DNA from: JAENVT01 sp031373785
GTDB lineage: Bacteria; Actinomycetota; Acidimicrobiia; Acidimicrobiales; Ilumatobacteraceae
Direction: 5' to 3'
DNA: 50,983 nt
NCBI GenBank assembly: GCA_031373785.1
Contig: JANMNE010000251.1
Span: 1-50,983 of the forward strand
Made by a program: the position numbers and the translations under genes. Below the pieces are notes generated by a model that was not told the DNA's origin, ran no database searches, and worked only from the letters and a program-made list of their open reading frames with translations. Shown here piece after piece: positions 7,653 to 15,689 of this stretch. Positions within the stretch are counted from its first letter, which is position 1; each line of letters begins with the position of its first letter.

Positions 7653-8021
7653 TCATCGTTATGTCAGATTGAATTCTCATTCTTGGATACAGCTCTGCCC
7701 CGCCCTCGCCCGCTGCGCTCAAGATCGTGGTGCAGTTGACCGATCACTTCTGAGAAGCCGCTGTGGACACGCAGCCGTCTGGTCGGCTCGCCGCTGACCT
7801 CGGGAGAAGGGCGAGACGGCTTGGTGGCCTATGCGGGTCTCGGGGTTGCTCTGTGCGTTGCGGTGAAGCTCGATGCCCGCCGCGTTCGCAAGCGCGGGCT
7901 CCTCATGCTGACGTCGACTCCGAGGTTGCGGGTCGTTCCGGCGACTCATAAGCGCGTCGAGGGCTTCAACGCGATCTGCGATCCGGTGACGGTTGGCCAC
8001 ATGGGCTGAACCGCCCCCGAC
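7653..8021. other. Gene-poor stretch, nothing recognisable
   Basis: About 370 bases. The first 60 bases are AT-rich and could hold a promoter. Several open frames cross it on both strands (for example 7821-8009 on plus and 7719-8000 on minus), but none shows a family signature. The plus frame ends with a TGA 12 bases before the GNAT start. It may be the decayed 5' part of an older gene. Confidence 0.4.
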
Positions 8022-8411
8022 GTGACCAAGCTCAGCGCGCAGTTCAAGGCGGGTCAGCCGGCGTTGGGGCTCGTACTCGAGCGACGCACGAGTCGAGTGG
8101 TTGGGTGCGTGATGCCGAAGCGAGTCGGCAACGGATTCATCATCGTCGGGTGGATCGGTTCCGAGTATCGGCGCCAGGGGTACGGCTCCGAGCTACTGGA
8201 TCGGATGTGCGCCGATGCCTTCGCTGCCGGGTGTCGCTCCGTTCTGGTCGCTGTGCCGGCGTTCGATCCGCAGCTCGCCCCATTCCTCCAGTACCGCCAG
8301 TTCGTTGCCGCCGGGACACACAAGCTGCTGAGCCTCCACGACACCCTGATCGACACGTTGACCTACAGGCGGATGCCGGAGGGCGTGGTCGCGCAGGAGG
8401 CGTCGTCGTAG
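8022..8411 (+). CDS. GNAT-family N-acetyltransferase (short)
   Basis: 129 residues from a GTG start. The acetyl-CoA binding motif is clear: WIGSEYRRQGYGSELLDRM (about residues 45-63), preceded by two strands (LVLERRTSRVVGCVMPKR and GFIIVGWIGS) and followed by CRSVLVAVPAF. Typical GNAT domains have 140-160 residues; the first helices that hold the acceptor are short here and an in-frame TGA lies 12 bases upstream. The protein may be N-terminally truncated, or may use an alternative acceptor arrangement. Substrate cannot be inferred. It is 24 bases from the crotonase gene on the same strand. Confidence 0.65.
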   Translation: MTKLSAQFKAGQPALGLVLERRTSRVVGCVMPKRVGNGFIIVGWIGSEYRRQGYGSELLDRMCADAFAAGCRSVLVAVPAFDPQLAPFLQYRQFVAAGTHKLLSLHDTLIDTLTYRRMPEGVVAQEASS

Positions 8412-8435
8412 ACGAAGAGCGACCACAATGACGCG

Positions 8436-9203
8436 ATGAGCATCGTCGTCGACCAGCCCGCTGACCACGTCTTGACGATCGGGATCAACCGCCCTGCTGC
8501 CCGCAACGCCGTCGATGGACCGACGGCGCGGGCATTGGCCGAGGAGTTCCGAGCGTTCGACTCCGATCCTGAACTGCACGTTGCCGTGTTGTACGGCATG
8601 GAGGGCACGTTCTGCGCCGGCGCCGACCTGAAGCAGATCGGCTCGGGGAACGGCAACCGGGTGGACGTCGACATGTCGCTCGACGGTCCGCTGGGCCCGA
8701 CCCGGTTGTTGCTAGACAAACCGGTGATCGCCGCGGTAGAGGGCTATGCGGTGGCCGGCGGGCTGGAGTTGGCGCTGTGGTGTGATCTGCGGGTCGCCGC
8801 CGCTGACGCGGTGTTCGGCGTGTACTGCAGGAGGTGGGGCGTGCCGCTGGTCGATGGGGGCACCGTGCGACTCCCCCGCCTGATCGGGCACAGCCATGCG
8901 CTCGACATGATCCTGACCGGCCGAGGGGTATCTGGCGAGGAGGCGATGCGCATGGGGTTGGCGAACCGTCTGGTGGCTCACGGGACGGCGCTCGATGCTG
9001 CTGTGGCGTTGGCCAGTGAGATCGCCGCGCTCCCCCAGCGGTGCCTGCGCTCGGATCGGCGAAGCAGCTTCGATCAGTGGGGACTCACCTACGACGAGGC
9101 GCTGGCCAACGAGACACAGCTGGGCCTGGCCACCATTCGCTCGGGTGAGACGCAGGCCGGCGCGGCGCGGTTCGCCGCCGGCGAGGGGCGCCACGGGGCG
9201 TGA
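8436..9203 (+). CDS. Enoyl-CoA hydratase/isomerase (crotonase family)
   Basis: 255 residues, normal for a single-domain crotonase. The oxyanion-hole segments are GTFCAGADLKQIG (about 63-75) and AAVEGYAVAGGLELALWCDL (about 100-119). The second catalytic region near GVYCRRWGVPLVDGGTVRLPRLIG does not carry both classic glutamates of enoyl-CoA hydratase 1, so hydratase, isomerase or hydrolase chemistry cannot be chosen. It acts on acyl-CoA in the cytosol, probably in fatty or aromatic acid breakdown. The gene stands alone, without thiolase or dehydrogenase partners. Confidence 0.88.
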   Translation: MSIVVDQPADHVLTIGINRPAARNAVDGPTARALAEEFRAFDSDPELHVAVLYGMEGTFCAGADLKQIGSGNGNRVDVDMSLDGPLGPTRLLLDKPVIAAVEGYAVAGGLELALWCDLRVAAADAVFGVYCRRWGVPLVDGGTVRLPRLIGHSHALDMILTGRGVSGEEAMRMGLANRLVAHGTALDAAVALASEIAALPQRCLRSDRRSSFDQWGLTYDEALANETQLGLATIRSGETQAGAARFAAGEGRHGA

Positions 9204-9236
9204 GGACCCCCCTGATCGTGACGTCATCGATCTAGA

Positions 9237-9252
9237 ACGAACACGCGTTCGA
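9237..9252. promoter_or_regulatory. LexA-type SOS box
   Basis: ACGAACACGCGTTCGA matches the mycobacterial/actinobacterial SOS consensus TCGAAC-N4-GTTCGA at 11 of 12 defined positions. It lies 35 bases upstream of the DUF222/HNH gene start. Several 13E12-repeat (DUF222) genes of Mycobacterium tuberculosis are known to carry SOS boxes, which makes LexA control of this gene plausible. Confidence 0.7.
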
Positions 9253-9287
9253 CTACTCTGTCACACCCCTCTGGCAGAGTGGTACGC

Positions 9288-10502
9288 ATGAGGTCAGACG
9301 ACGTGCACAGCCTGGTGGAGCGGGTGGCAGCGGTTGAAGATTCATGTGCGGATTGGGGTGTGTTGCAGGCTGCCGTCGATGATCTGCGCAGGCTGAAGTC
9401 GTGGGTCGAGGGCCGAGAGGTGGCGATCGCTCGGCTCGTCGCTGGGATCTCGTCGTTTCCAGAGAAGTCGTTGGCTGAAGCCGGACGCACCTCGCTACGC
9501 CACGGTGAGCAGATCTTGGGGCGGGCGGAAACCGCAGCGCAGATCCCTGCTCTGTCATCGTCGTTGGAGGCTGGTCGGGTGTCGGGTGAGCATGTCGATG
9601 TGGTCACCCGCGCGTTGCGCCAACTCGAACCGGCGGTGCGTGCCGGCCTGGTCGAGGCGGTTGCGGGGTTGGTGCCGGTTGCTGAGCAGTCGACACCGGA
9701 CGAGTTCGCTCGCGTGGTGCGGGCTGAGGCGCGACGGTTGGAACGCGATGGTGACGGGTTGCAGCGGTTGGAGCGCCAACGCCGAGCGATCCGGCTCGCC
9801 TCGTGGATCGACAAGATCACCGGGATGGGCTGCTGGTCGGTGACGCTCGACCCGGCGACCTGGGCGACCCTGGAGGTACGCCTCGATGCCCAGGTCGAAG
9901 CGATGTTCCACGACACTCACCCCGACGGCTGCCCTGGCGATCGTTTCGAGAAACAGGCCTATCTGCGCGCCTTGGCGTTGCTGGCATTGCTCGACGGTGA
10001 CGGTGTTGGTGTCGGTCGCCCGGAGATCATCGTCGTCGAAGACCACACCAACCCGCAGCCTGACGGTAGACCGAGTGTTGATTGGGGTGTCGAGGTCGAT
10101 CTCCCGGCCGAGTTCTTGGAGTCGTTGCGACCACGAGCCCGCCAATACGTGGTGCGGGTGGGTGACGGGGTCGTGGTCGACGCGCCGGGCGAGTTGAACT
10201 TGGGGCGCTCGACCCGGTTGGCCAACCGGGCTCAACGCCGCGCCCTCCGAGGCCTGTACGCGACCTGCGCGATACCCGGATGCCGGGTAAGGTACTCGCG
10301 TCTCAAACTGCACCACGTGATCTGGTGGGAACACGGCGGCCTGTCCGACCTCGCCAACTTCCTCCCTGTCTGCGAACAGCATCACCAGAAGATCCACCAC
10401 CACGACTGGCTGATCTCGCTCGGCCCGAACCGCGAGTTGACCATCCGGCTCCCCGACGGACAAATCATGACCACCGGCCCACCCAAACGAAACGCCGCTT
10501 GA
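9288..10502 (+). CDS. DUF222 / 13E12-repeat family protein with HNH endonuclease domain
   Basis: 404 residues. The first two-thirds is the helical DUF222 region (LGRAETAAQIPALSSSLEAGRVSGEHV, then the AVRAGLVEAV and STPDEFARVVRAEARR stretches). The C-terminus (about 323-375) is an HNH nuclease: TCAIPGCRVR gives two zinc cysteines, KLHHVIWWEHGG the HH catalytic pair, and LANFLPVCEQHHQKIHH the remaining motif. In mycobacteria and other actinobacteria this family is abundant and often associated with mobile or repeated DNA; its cellular function is not established. The ATG at 9288 is preferred over the GTG at 9279. An SOS box sits just upstream. The flanking genes are unrelated. Confidence 0.88.
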   Translation: MRSDDVHSLVERVAAVEDSCADWGVLQAAVDDLRRLKSWVEGREVAIARLVAGISSFPEKSLAEAGRTSLRHGEQILGRAETAAQIPALSSSLEAGRVSGEHVDVVTRALRQLEPAVRAGLVEAVAGLVPVAEQSTPDEFARVVRAEARRLERDGDGLQRLERQRRAIRLASWIDKITGMGCWSVTLDPATWATLEVRLDAQVEAMFHDTHPDGCPGDRFEKQAYLRALALLALLDGDGVGVGRPEIIVVEDHTNPQPDGRPSVDWGVEVDLPAEFLESLRPRARQYVVRVGDGVVVDAPGELNLGRSTRLANRAQRRALRGLYATCAIPGCRVRYSRLKLHHVIWWEHGGLSDLANFLPVCEQHHQKIHHHDWLISLGPNRELTIRLPDGQIMTTGPPKRNAA

Positions 10503-10516
10503 CCGGCGGCGGGAGG

Positions 10517-10888
10517 TCAGCGGATGCTGACGAGGTCGACGACGAAGACCAGGGTTTCGCCACCCTTGATCACGCCACCCGCTCCCCTGCTTCCGTAGCC
10601 GAGGTCCGGCGGGATGGTCAATCGGCGGCGGCCGCCGACGCGCATGCCGGCGACACCCTTGTCCCAGCCCTCGATCACCTCGCGGGCACCGAGTCGGAAA
10701 TCGAAGAGATCGCCGCGGTTCCAGCTGGCATCGAACTCCTGCCCGCTGCTCCAAGCGACTCCGGCGTAGTGCACGTAGACGCGCTTGCCGATCACCGCCT
10801 CCTCGCCGTCGCCGATCGTCTCGTCTTCGATGAGGAGGTCAGCGGGTGGTTCTTGTTCTGGAATGGTGATCGTCGGTCGCTCGGCCAT
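10517..10888 (-). CDS. FKBP-type peptidyl-prolyl cis-trans isomerase
   Basis: 123 residues, a single FKBP domain without signal peptide, so cytosolic. Typical blocks are GKRVYVHYAGV, FDASWNRGDLFDFRLG, REVIEGWDKGVAGMRVGGRRRLTIPPDLGYG (hydrophobic pocket residues W and I/P of the active site) and ETLVFVVDLVSI at the end. It catalyses proline isomerisation during protein folding. It converges with the HNH gene (14 bases between the stops) and lies 25 bases downstream of the flavoprotein gene on the same strand, so the two may be cotranscribed. Confidence 0.92.
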   Translation of the reverse strand: MAERPTITIPEQEPPADLLIEDETIGDGEEAVIGKRVYVHYAGVAWSSGQEFDASWNRGDLFDFRLGAREVIEGWDKGVAGMRVGGRRRLTIPPDLGYGSRGAGGVIKGGETLVFVVDLVSIR

Positions 10889-10913
10889 GGGCCACGACGC
10901 TACCGGGTCGGTG

Positions 10914-12122
10914 CTAGGGCAACATCACGTGGCCGTTGCGCGCCTTCCACATGAAGTACTTCTCGAAGCCGAGCTTCATTGCGTGGGCTTGCGGGCCGGG
11001 AATCAGCACGCCGTGCTTACGCGGCGGCATCAGGTGGTCGGCCATGATGATCACGCCGTTGTTGCCCGCGTCCATCACACAGACGGCGGGGCTGGCGCCG
11101 AACTCGTCGTGGTCCTTGGGCGGTTCGCCCTTGATCTGCGCAGCGATGTTGCGCGCCGCAACCTGTGCTTGGTGTTCGGTGGGCAACCCGGTGGTCGGGA
11201 TGCCGACGGGTGTCGGCGTCTGCCACGGAGTATCGACGGCTGCGGCGACGCCGACGGCATAGACGTTGTCGTACGGCAGCGTCTGGTAAGTGTCGCGAAC
11301 GTTGACGAAGCCGTGCTCGTCGGCGATGTCGGTGCAGGACCTGACGACGTCCTGCCCGACCAACGGCGGCACGACCATGGCGTAGTCGAAATCGACCGTG
11401 CGGTTGTCGGCCAGGACCACGCGCCCATCTTCGACCGAGGCCATCGAGGCATTGGTGACGGCGTCGATTCGCTCCTTCTTCAACAACGTGCCCAGCAGCG
11501 TCTTGCCGAGCGGCAATCCACCGACGCCGAAGTGTCCGATGAACGGCTCCGATGTCACATAGGTCACCTTGACCTGCTTCTTCAGCCCGGCCTTGCGGAG
11601 GTGGTAGGAAACGTTGAACAAGTACTCGTATGCGGCGCCGCAGCACGTGGTGCCCTGGGCGGCGCCGACCACGACTTGTCCCGGGTTCTCGAGCAGCTGG
11701 CGCCACCCCTCCCCTGCGTGGACGGCATCGTCGAGCGACGTGATCGTGTAGGCATTGCCTCCCGGCCCGAGCCCCGGTATGGCGGCGAAATCGCTGCGGT
11801 GGCCGGTGGCGATCACCAGGTAGTCGAAGTCGTGCTGGCCAGAGGTGCTGGTCACCCGCTTGGCAGCAAGGTCGATCTTCGTTGCCGCGGTGTGGGCGAA
11901 GTTGATGCCCTGCGCCTCGAACGTCGGGGCCAGGGGGAACGTGATCTCCTCGGGCGCCCGGTTGCCGAACGGGAGCGAGATCAGCGACGGGTTGAACAAG
12001 AACTGGTCGTTGGCCGACAAGACGGTCACGTTCACCTCGCCGCGCAGCTCGTGCTGCACGGTGAGCGCGGCGGTCAATCCGCCAAAGTTTCCTCCCAGTA
12101 CCAGGACCTTCTTGGCCCCCAT
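10914..12122 (-). CDS. FAD-dependent oxidoreductase, sulfide:quinone reductase-like
   Basis: 402 residues. The N-terminal FAD site is KVLVLGGNFGGLTAAL (a GGxxGG variant). Cys160-Cys161 in GTTCCGAAYEY and Cys348 in PAVCVMDAG correspond to the redox cysteines of sulfide:quinone oxidoreductases and flavocytochrome c-like enzymes. The C-terminal end (AHAMKLGFEKYFMWKARNGHV) resembles the amphipathic membrane-binding tail of these enzymes. The likely role is oxidation of sulfide or a related sulfur compound with electrons passed to quinone at the inner face of the membrane. The exact substrate is uncertain because the double cysteine is unusual. It is divergent from the serine hydrolase gene. Confidence 0.75.
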   Translation of the reverse strand: MGAKKVLVLGGNFGGLTAALTVQHELRGEVNVTVLSANDQFLFNPSLISLPFGNRAPEEITFPLAPTFEAQGINFAHTAATKIDLAAKRVTSTSGQHDFDYLVIATGHRSDFAAIPGLGPGGNAYTITSLDDAVHAGEGWRQLLENPGQVVVGAAQGTTCCGAAYEYLFNVSYHLRKAGLKKQVKVTYVTSEPFIGHFGVGGLPLGKTLLGTLLKKERIDAVTNASMASVEDGRVVLADNRTVDFDYAMVVPPLVGQDVVRSCTDIADEHGFVNVRDTYQTLPYDNVYAVGVAAAVDTPWQTPTPVGIPTTGLPTEHQAQVAARNIAAQIKGEPPKDHDEFGASPAVCVMDAGNNGVIIMADHLMPPRKHGVLIPGPQAHAMKLGFEKYFMWKARNGHVMLP

Positions 12123-12252
12123 GCCGATCGCTCGCTATCTGCGGCACTTGCTCGTCCGCTTGGTAGATCGTCCATCAGGCGGTGTGCGAGCGTGTAGGGC
12201 CGAAGGGCCCGGGTGCCGCCGATCTGGACCCCCAAACGGCGAGAATGATGCG

Positions 12253-13572
12253 ATGGCGACGCGCGCATGGGTGGTCGGTGCTGCAGGCGTGGTCGTCGTC
12301 GCCCTCGCGTCGGCCACCAGTTCGTTCGGCGGGACTGCCGCCAACCCTGGTGCCAGCCCCGTCGCGACCTTGTCTCCATCGTCGGTCGTGGCCACGACCG
12401 CTGCGCCAACCGTCGCGCCGCTGACCACCGAACCTGCCACCGAACTGCCGCCGATCACCGAGCCACCGGCGACGGAGCCATCGAGCACGACCACGAGCAC
12501 CACGTCGTCCACCACCACCACCACCACCACGACCACGACGCCCGCGTACACCGGCCCATTCGACGGCAAGGCCTTCGACGCCGTCGTGGCCGCAGCGACG
12601 GTGGCCCATGGCGACATCGCCGCTGGGGTTGCCGTGCTGCGCAACGGCGAGGTGCTGCACACCGCGGCGTTCGGCATGGAGAACCCGTTCGAGTCCAAGC
12701 CGGCGACGACGCACACCAGGTTCCGCATCGCCAGCGTCTCGAAGATGCTCACAGCTGTCGCGATCATGCAGCTCGTCGAGGCCGGTTCCATCGAGCTCGA
12801 CCAGCCCTTCGCCGGCCAACTGGGGCTCGACGGCCCATTCGCCGATCCCCGAATCGGCACGGTCACGGTGCGCCAACTGATGTCGCACACCTCCGGTTTC
12901 GCGGTCTCGCGCGGCATCTTCTTCGGCCACGGGGTCGACTCATGGCAGCAGGCGGCGAACAATGCGTTCGACCAAGTGCTGCAGTTCGACCCGGGTACGG
13001 CGTTCCAGTACAGCAACACGAACTACTGCCTGCTCGGCCTGCTGTTGGAGACGGTCACCGGTGAACCCTTCGAGACGGCGATACGCGAGCGAGTGCTCGA
13101 GCCCATCGGAGCCAAGGCCCACTTGGCCCCGACCTTCGACTCCCAGGCGGGCGACGCACTCCACGCGTCTTCGACCGGGCGCAACTACATGGAAGCGCTC
13201 GGGCCGGCAGGTGGCTGGGTCGCTACGCCGCTCGACGTTGCCAAGTTGGCGTCGGCACTGCGACTGGCCGAGATCGCTCCGACGGAAGCCGCCCTGGTGG
13301 GCAAGTCGTCCGTCGATGCCATGCGAGTACCGGTTCCTGTGCCCGTCGAGGACCCGCCACCGCTCAACGGGTGGAGCTACGGGTTGGGGTTGATGCTGTT
13401 CGGCGACGGCTCGTGGGGGCATACGGGCACGATCGAGTCGACCCACGCGATCGTGGTCAACCGGATTGATGGGTTGACCATCTCGGTGCTGATCAGCGGC
13501 AAGGTGCCCGACATCACCGACAATCTCGTCGGCGTGATCGACCTTGCCGTCGCCGCCGCAACGGCCCCATAG
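12253..13572 (+). CDS. Secreted serine hydrolase, class C beta-lactamase/esterase family
   Basis: 439 residues. An N-terminal signal segment (AWVVGAAGVVVVALASATS) is followed by a Thr/Pro-rich linker of about 65 residues, so the catalytic domain is held away from the membrane or wall. Catalytic motifs are S160-V-S-K163 in RIASVSKML, the YSN motif in QYSNTNYCLLG, and HTG in WGHTGTIEST. This set occurs in class C beta-lactamases, D-alanyl-D-alanine carboxypeptidases and esterases of the same fold (PF00144); the substrate cannot be read from sequence. The ATG at 12253 begins directly before the signal peptide. It is followed 40 bases later by the decarboxylase gene. Confidence 0.85.
   Translation: MATRAWVVGAAGVVVVALASATSSFGGTAANPGASPVATLSPSSVVATTAAPTVAPLTTEPATELPPITEPPATEPSSTTTSTTSSTTTTTTTTTTPAYTGPFDGKAFDAVVAAATVAHGDIAAGVAVLRNGEVLHTAAFGMENPFESKPATTHTRFRIASVSKMLTAVAIMQLVEAGSIELDQPFAGQLGLDGPFADPRIGTVTVRQLMSHTSGFAVSRGIFFGHGVDSWQQAANNAFDQVLQFDPGTAFQYSNTNYCLLGLLLETVTGEPFETAIRERVLEPIGAKAHLAPTFDSQAGDALHASSTGRNYMEALGPAGGWVATPLDVAKLASALRLAEIAPTEAALVGKSSVDAMRVPVPVPVEDPPPLNGWSYGLGLMLFGDGSWGHTGTIESTHAIVVNRIDGLTISVLISGKVPDITDNLVGVIDLAVAAATAP
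12487..12540 (+). repeat. Threonine-codon microsatellite in the serine hydrolase linker
   Basis: A run of ACC and ACG codons, interrupted by a few AGC/TCG codons, encodes the Thr/Ser linker between the membrane-proximal region and the catalytic domain. Such tracts are prone to slippage, so linker length may vary between strains. Threonine-rich linkers in exported actinobacterial proteins are often O-mannosylated. Confidence 0.7.
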
Positions 13573-13611
13573 GGCAGGTCCTCGCCTCCACCGCGGCTAC
13601 CTTTCGACGGC

Positions 13612-14868
13612 ATGGAGCTCCCGAACGCAGGCCGGTCGTCCGACGAGGTCTTCTCGCGGCTCGACGAGTTGAAACGAGATGACGTGCGCTGGCGCGATGG
13701 TCGAGCCTTCACCCTCGTGTACTACGGGGGCGCCGACGTGTTGGCCGTGGCCGAGGAGGCGTATCGCCGTTACTCGAGCGAGAACGCGCTGAACACCGAC
13801 GCCTTCCCGAGCCTGCGAACCATCCAGTCCGAGGTCGTGGCGATCGTCGGTGGCTGGTTGCGCGTCGGCGATGACGGAGCCGGGTTCATGACCAGTGGCG
13901 GCACCGAGAGCATCCTGATGGCGGTCAAGTCGGCTCGCGAGCGAGGGCGTAAGGAGCGCGGCATCACCCGGCCGAACGTCGTGCTGGCCTCCAGCGCGCA
14001 CGCCGCCTTCGAGAAGGGCTGCTACTACTTCGGATTGGAAAGCCGCCGCGTGCCGGTGGGCCCCGATTGGCGTGCCGATGTCTCCGCGATGGAGGCGGCC
14101 ATCGACGACGACACCGTGCTGCTGGTCGGCTCTGCGCCGCAGTACCCGCAAGGCGTGATCGACCCGATTCCCGAGATTGCCGCGCTGGCCCGAGCGCGCG
14201 ACATCAACTGCCATGTCGACGCCTGCATGGGTGGCGTCACCCTGACGTACCTGGCGCGCCTCGGCGAGGCGGTCCCTCCATGGAACTTCGAGGTGCCCGG
14301 GGTGACGAGCATCTCGGTGGACCTGCACAAGTACGGATACACGGCCAAGGGAGCATCGGTGATCATGCACCGCGACAAGCGGCTGCGTGGGTACCAGACC
14401 TTCGTCACCGACAACTGGTTGGGCGGTGTCTACGGGTCGTCGGGGGTGCTCGGCACCAAGGGCGGCGGCTCGATGGCCGCAGCGTGGGCGGTGATGCACT
14501 ACCTCGGCAACGACGGCTACATGCGGGTCACTGCCGCGGCTCGCACCGCGTGTCTGCAACTGGCAGACGCGATCGTGGCAACACCGGAGCTCGTTGTGCG
14601 GGCCGCACCGCAGGCGACGTTGGTGGCGTTCGGTGCGGTAGACGAGGCACAGCTCGACGTGTTCGCTGTGGCCGACGCGCTCTGGCGTCGCGGTTGGTAC
14701 GTCGACCGCCAAGGCCCTCCCCCGTCGCTGCATTGCACGGTCAGCGTCGTGCACGAGGGCAAGATCGACGCGTTCGTGGCCGACCTGCGTGCCAGCGTCG
14801 ACGAGGTGCTGCAGACCAGCCGGCAGAGTGGTCAGAGCGCCTCGGGCGTCTACGGCACGATCGAGTAG
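13612..14868 (+). CDS. PLP-dependent decarboxylase / sphingosine-1-phosphate lyase-like
   Basis: 418 residues of the group II decarboxylase/S1P-lyase family. Key features are GFMTSGGTESILMAVKSARE (phosphate-binding loop), H130 in SSAHAAFEK (stacks on PLP), D203 in CHVDACMGG, and Schiff-base Lys240 in SVDLHKYGYTAKG. The AHAAFEK and KYGYTAKG texts are closer to sphingosine-1-phosphate lyase than to glutamate decarboxylase. Bacterial members are of mixed function, so the substrate is open. Its 3' end overlaps the convergent Pr6Pr gene by 19 bases. Confidence 0.85.
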   Translation: MELPNAGRSSDEVFSRLDELKRDDVRWRDGRAFTLVYYGGADVLAVAEEAYRRYSSENALNTDAFPSLRTIQSEVVAIVGGWLRVGDDGAGFMTSGGTESILMAVKSARERGRKERGITRPNVVLASSAHAAFEKGCYYFGLESRRVPVGPDWRADVSAMEAAIDDDTVLLVGSAPQYPQGVIDPIPEIAALARARDINCHVDACMGGVTLTYLARLGEAVPPWNFEVPGVTSISVDLHKYGYTAKGASVIMHRDKRLRGYQTFVTDNWLGGVYGSSGVLGTKGGGSMAAAWAVMHYLGNDGYMRVTAAARTACLQLADAIVATPELVVRAAPQATLVAFGAVDEAQLDVFAVADALWRRGWYVDRQGPPPSLHCTVSVVHEGKIDAFVADLRASVDEVLQTSRQSGQSASGVYGTIE

Positions 14869-15563
14869 CGCTTGGCCAGCCGTCGGTCGAGCGAGACAGC
14901 ACCGGCCGCCAGCGCCGCGGCCGCTGCGGTGAGAGCTGCAATCGTGGTCACCACCGCAGCGTATCCGTTGGCAGCGACATCGACGAAGTCGTACGGATAG
15001 ACATGGATGATCGCGCCACGCACCAGCGTCAGTGCGATCCACGACACCGGGAACACCAGCATCTGAATGGCGTGCTGCCGTAGCAGGGCCCCGCGCGGAC
15101 CGAGCACGAGCCACGTGCCCACGAACAGCGCCGGCGAGACTGCGTGTGCCAGCACATCGCCGACCTTGGCGATCCCCACGAAGTGCTCGTCGCCGGCCAG
15201 CAGGGCGTAGTACACGATGCCCGTGACGGTGATGCAGACCAGTCCGACCAACCGCGGCACCTCGGCGACCCTCCGCCATCGCTCCGGTCGCCACGCCAGA
15301 GCGACGCAGACCGCGATGACGATGATGTTCGACTGGATCGTGAAGTAGCACAGCTCGTTGGCAACCCGTCCGAACACGCTCGGGAACTGTGGGTCGGCGG
15401 TTGTGGCGGCCTCGCCGAACTTGATGACCAGCCCGGTCGCGGCAACCACGGCGTTGGCGCCCAGGGCGACTCGTGGGGCGAGCGACGCGCGCGTCCGCGC
15501 CCGCACGGCGATCGTCGACGCAGAGGGCTCGCCAGATTCGGGCGTGTAGTAGGTCGTTGACAT
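14850..15563 (-). CDS. Pr6Pr-family membrane protein
   Basis: 237 residues with about six hydrophobic segments. Conserved text includes ELCYFTIQSNIIVIAVCVALA, TGIVYYALLAG, DVLAHAVSPALFVGTWLV and YPYDFVDVAANGY, which match the actinobacterial Pr6Pr (six-helix, androgen-induced-gene/FAR-17a-like) family. Its function is unknown; the conserved polar residues sit in the helices. The ATG at 15563 has a GGAG ribosome site. It shares a divergent promoter region with the CapA lipoprotein gene and overlaps the decarboxylase gene at its 3' end. Confidence 0.8.
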   Translation of the reverse strand: MSTTYYTPESGEPSASTIAVRARTRASLAPRVALGANAVVAATGLVIKFGEAATTADPQFPSVFGRVANELCYFTIQSNIIVIAVCVALAWRPERWRRVAEVPRLVGLVCITVTGIVYYALLAGDEHFVGIAKVGDVLAHAVSPALFVGTWLVLGPRGALLRQHAIQMLVFPVSWIALTLVRGAIIHVYPYDFVDVAANGYAAVVTTIAALTAAAAALAAGAVSLDRRLAKRYSIVP

Positions 15564-15631
15564 GGCGCTCCTCCGATGCGCTCGTGCACTCGACTTCATC
15601 GACGCATCGGGCGGTCTGGATCTGCGATCTG

Positions 15632-15643
15632 CGCAAATTTGCG
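15632..15643. promoter_or_regulatory. Palindrome CGCAAATTTGCG in a divergent promoter region
   Basis: A perfect 12-base palindrome, AT-rich in the middle, in the 126-base gap between the Pr6Pr gene and the CapA gene. It is 47 bases upstream of the CapA start and 69 from the Pr6Pr start. The position fits an operator for either or both genes; the binding protein is unknown. Confidence 0.4.
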
Positions 15644-15689
15644 AGCAGTCCGCGACCGCCAGCAGCACGCCTCCTAGGCTCGATGGTTC

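Noticed and set aside
12198..12212. GGGCC-gaa-GGCCC hairpin before the serine hydrolase gene
   Set aside because: Short and without a T-run or conserved context; in GC-rich DNA such a stem is expected by chance.
15541..15556. A TGTAGTAGG half-site resembling the BlaI operator
   Set aside because: It lies in the coding start of the Pr6Pr gene, the opposite arm is absent, and it is 21 kb from the cluster. A similar half-site at 26526 in pgsA was rejected for the same reasons.
13597..15636. A 679-codon minus-strand open frame across the decarboxylase and Pr6Pr genes
   Set aside because: It is antisense to clear family members, has extreme Arg/His content, and starts and ends without sites. High GC at third positions creates such frames.
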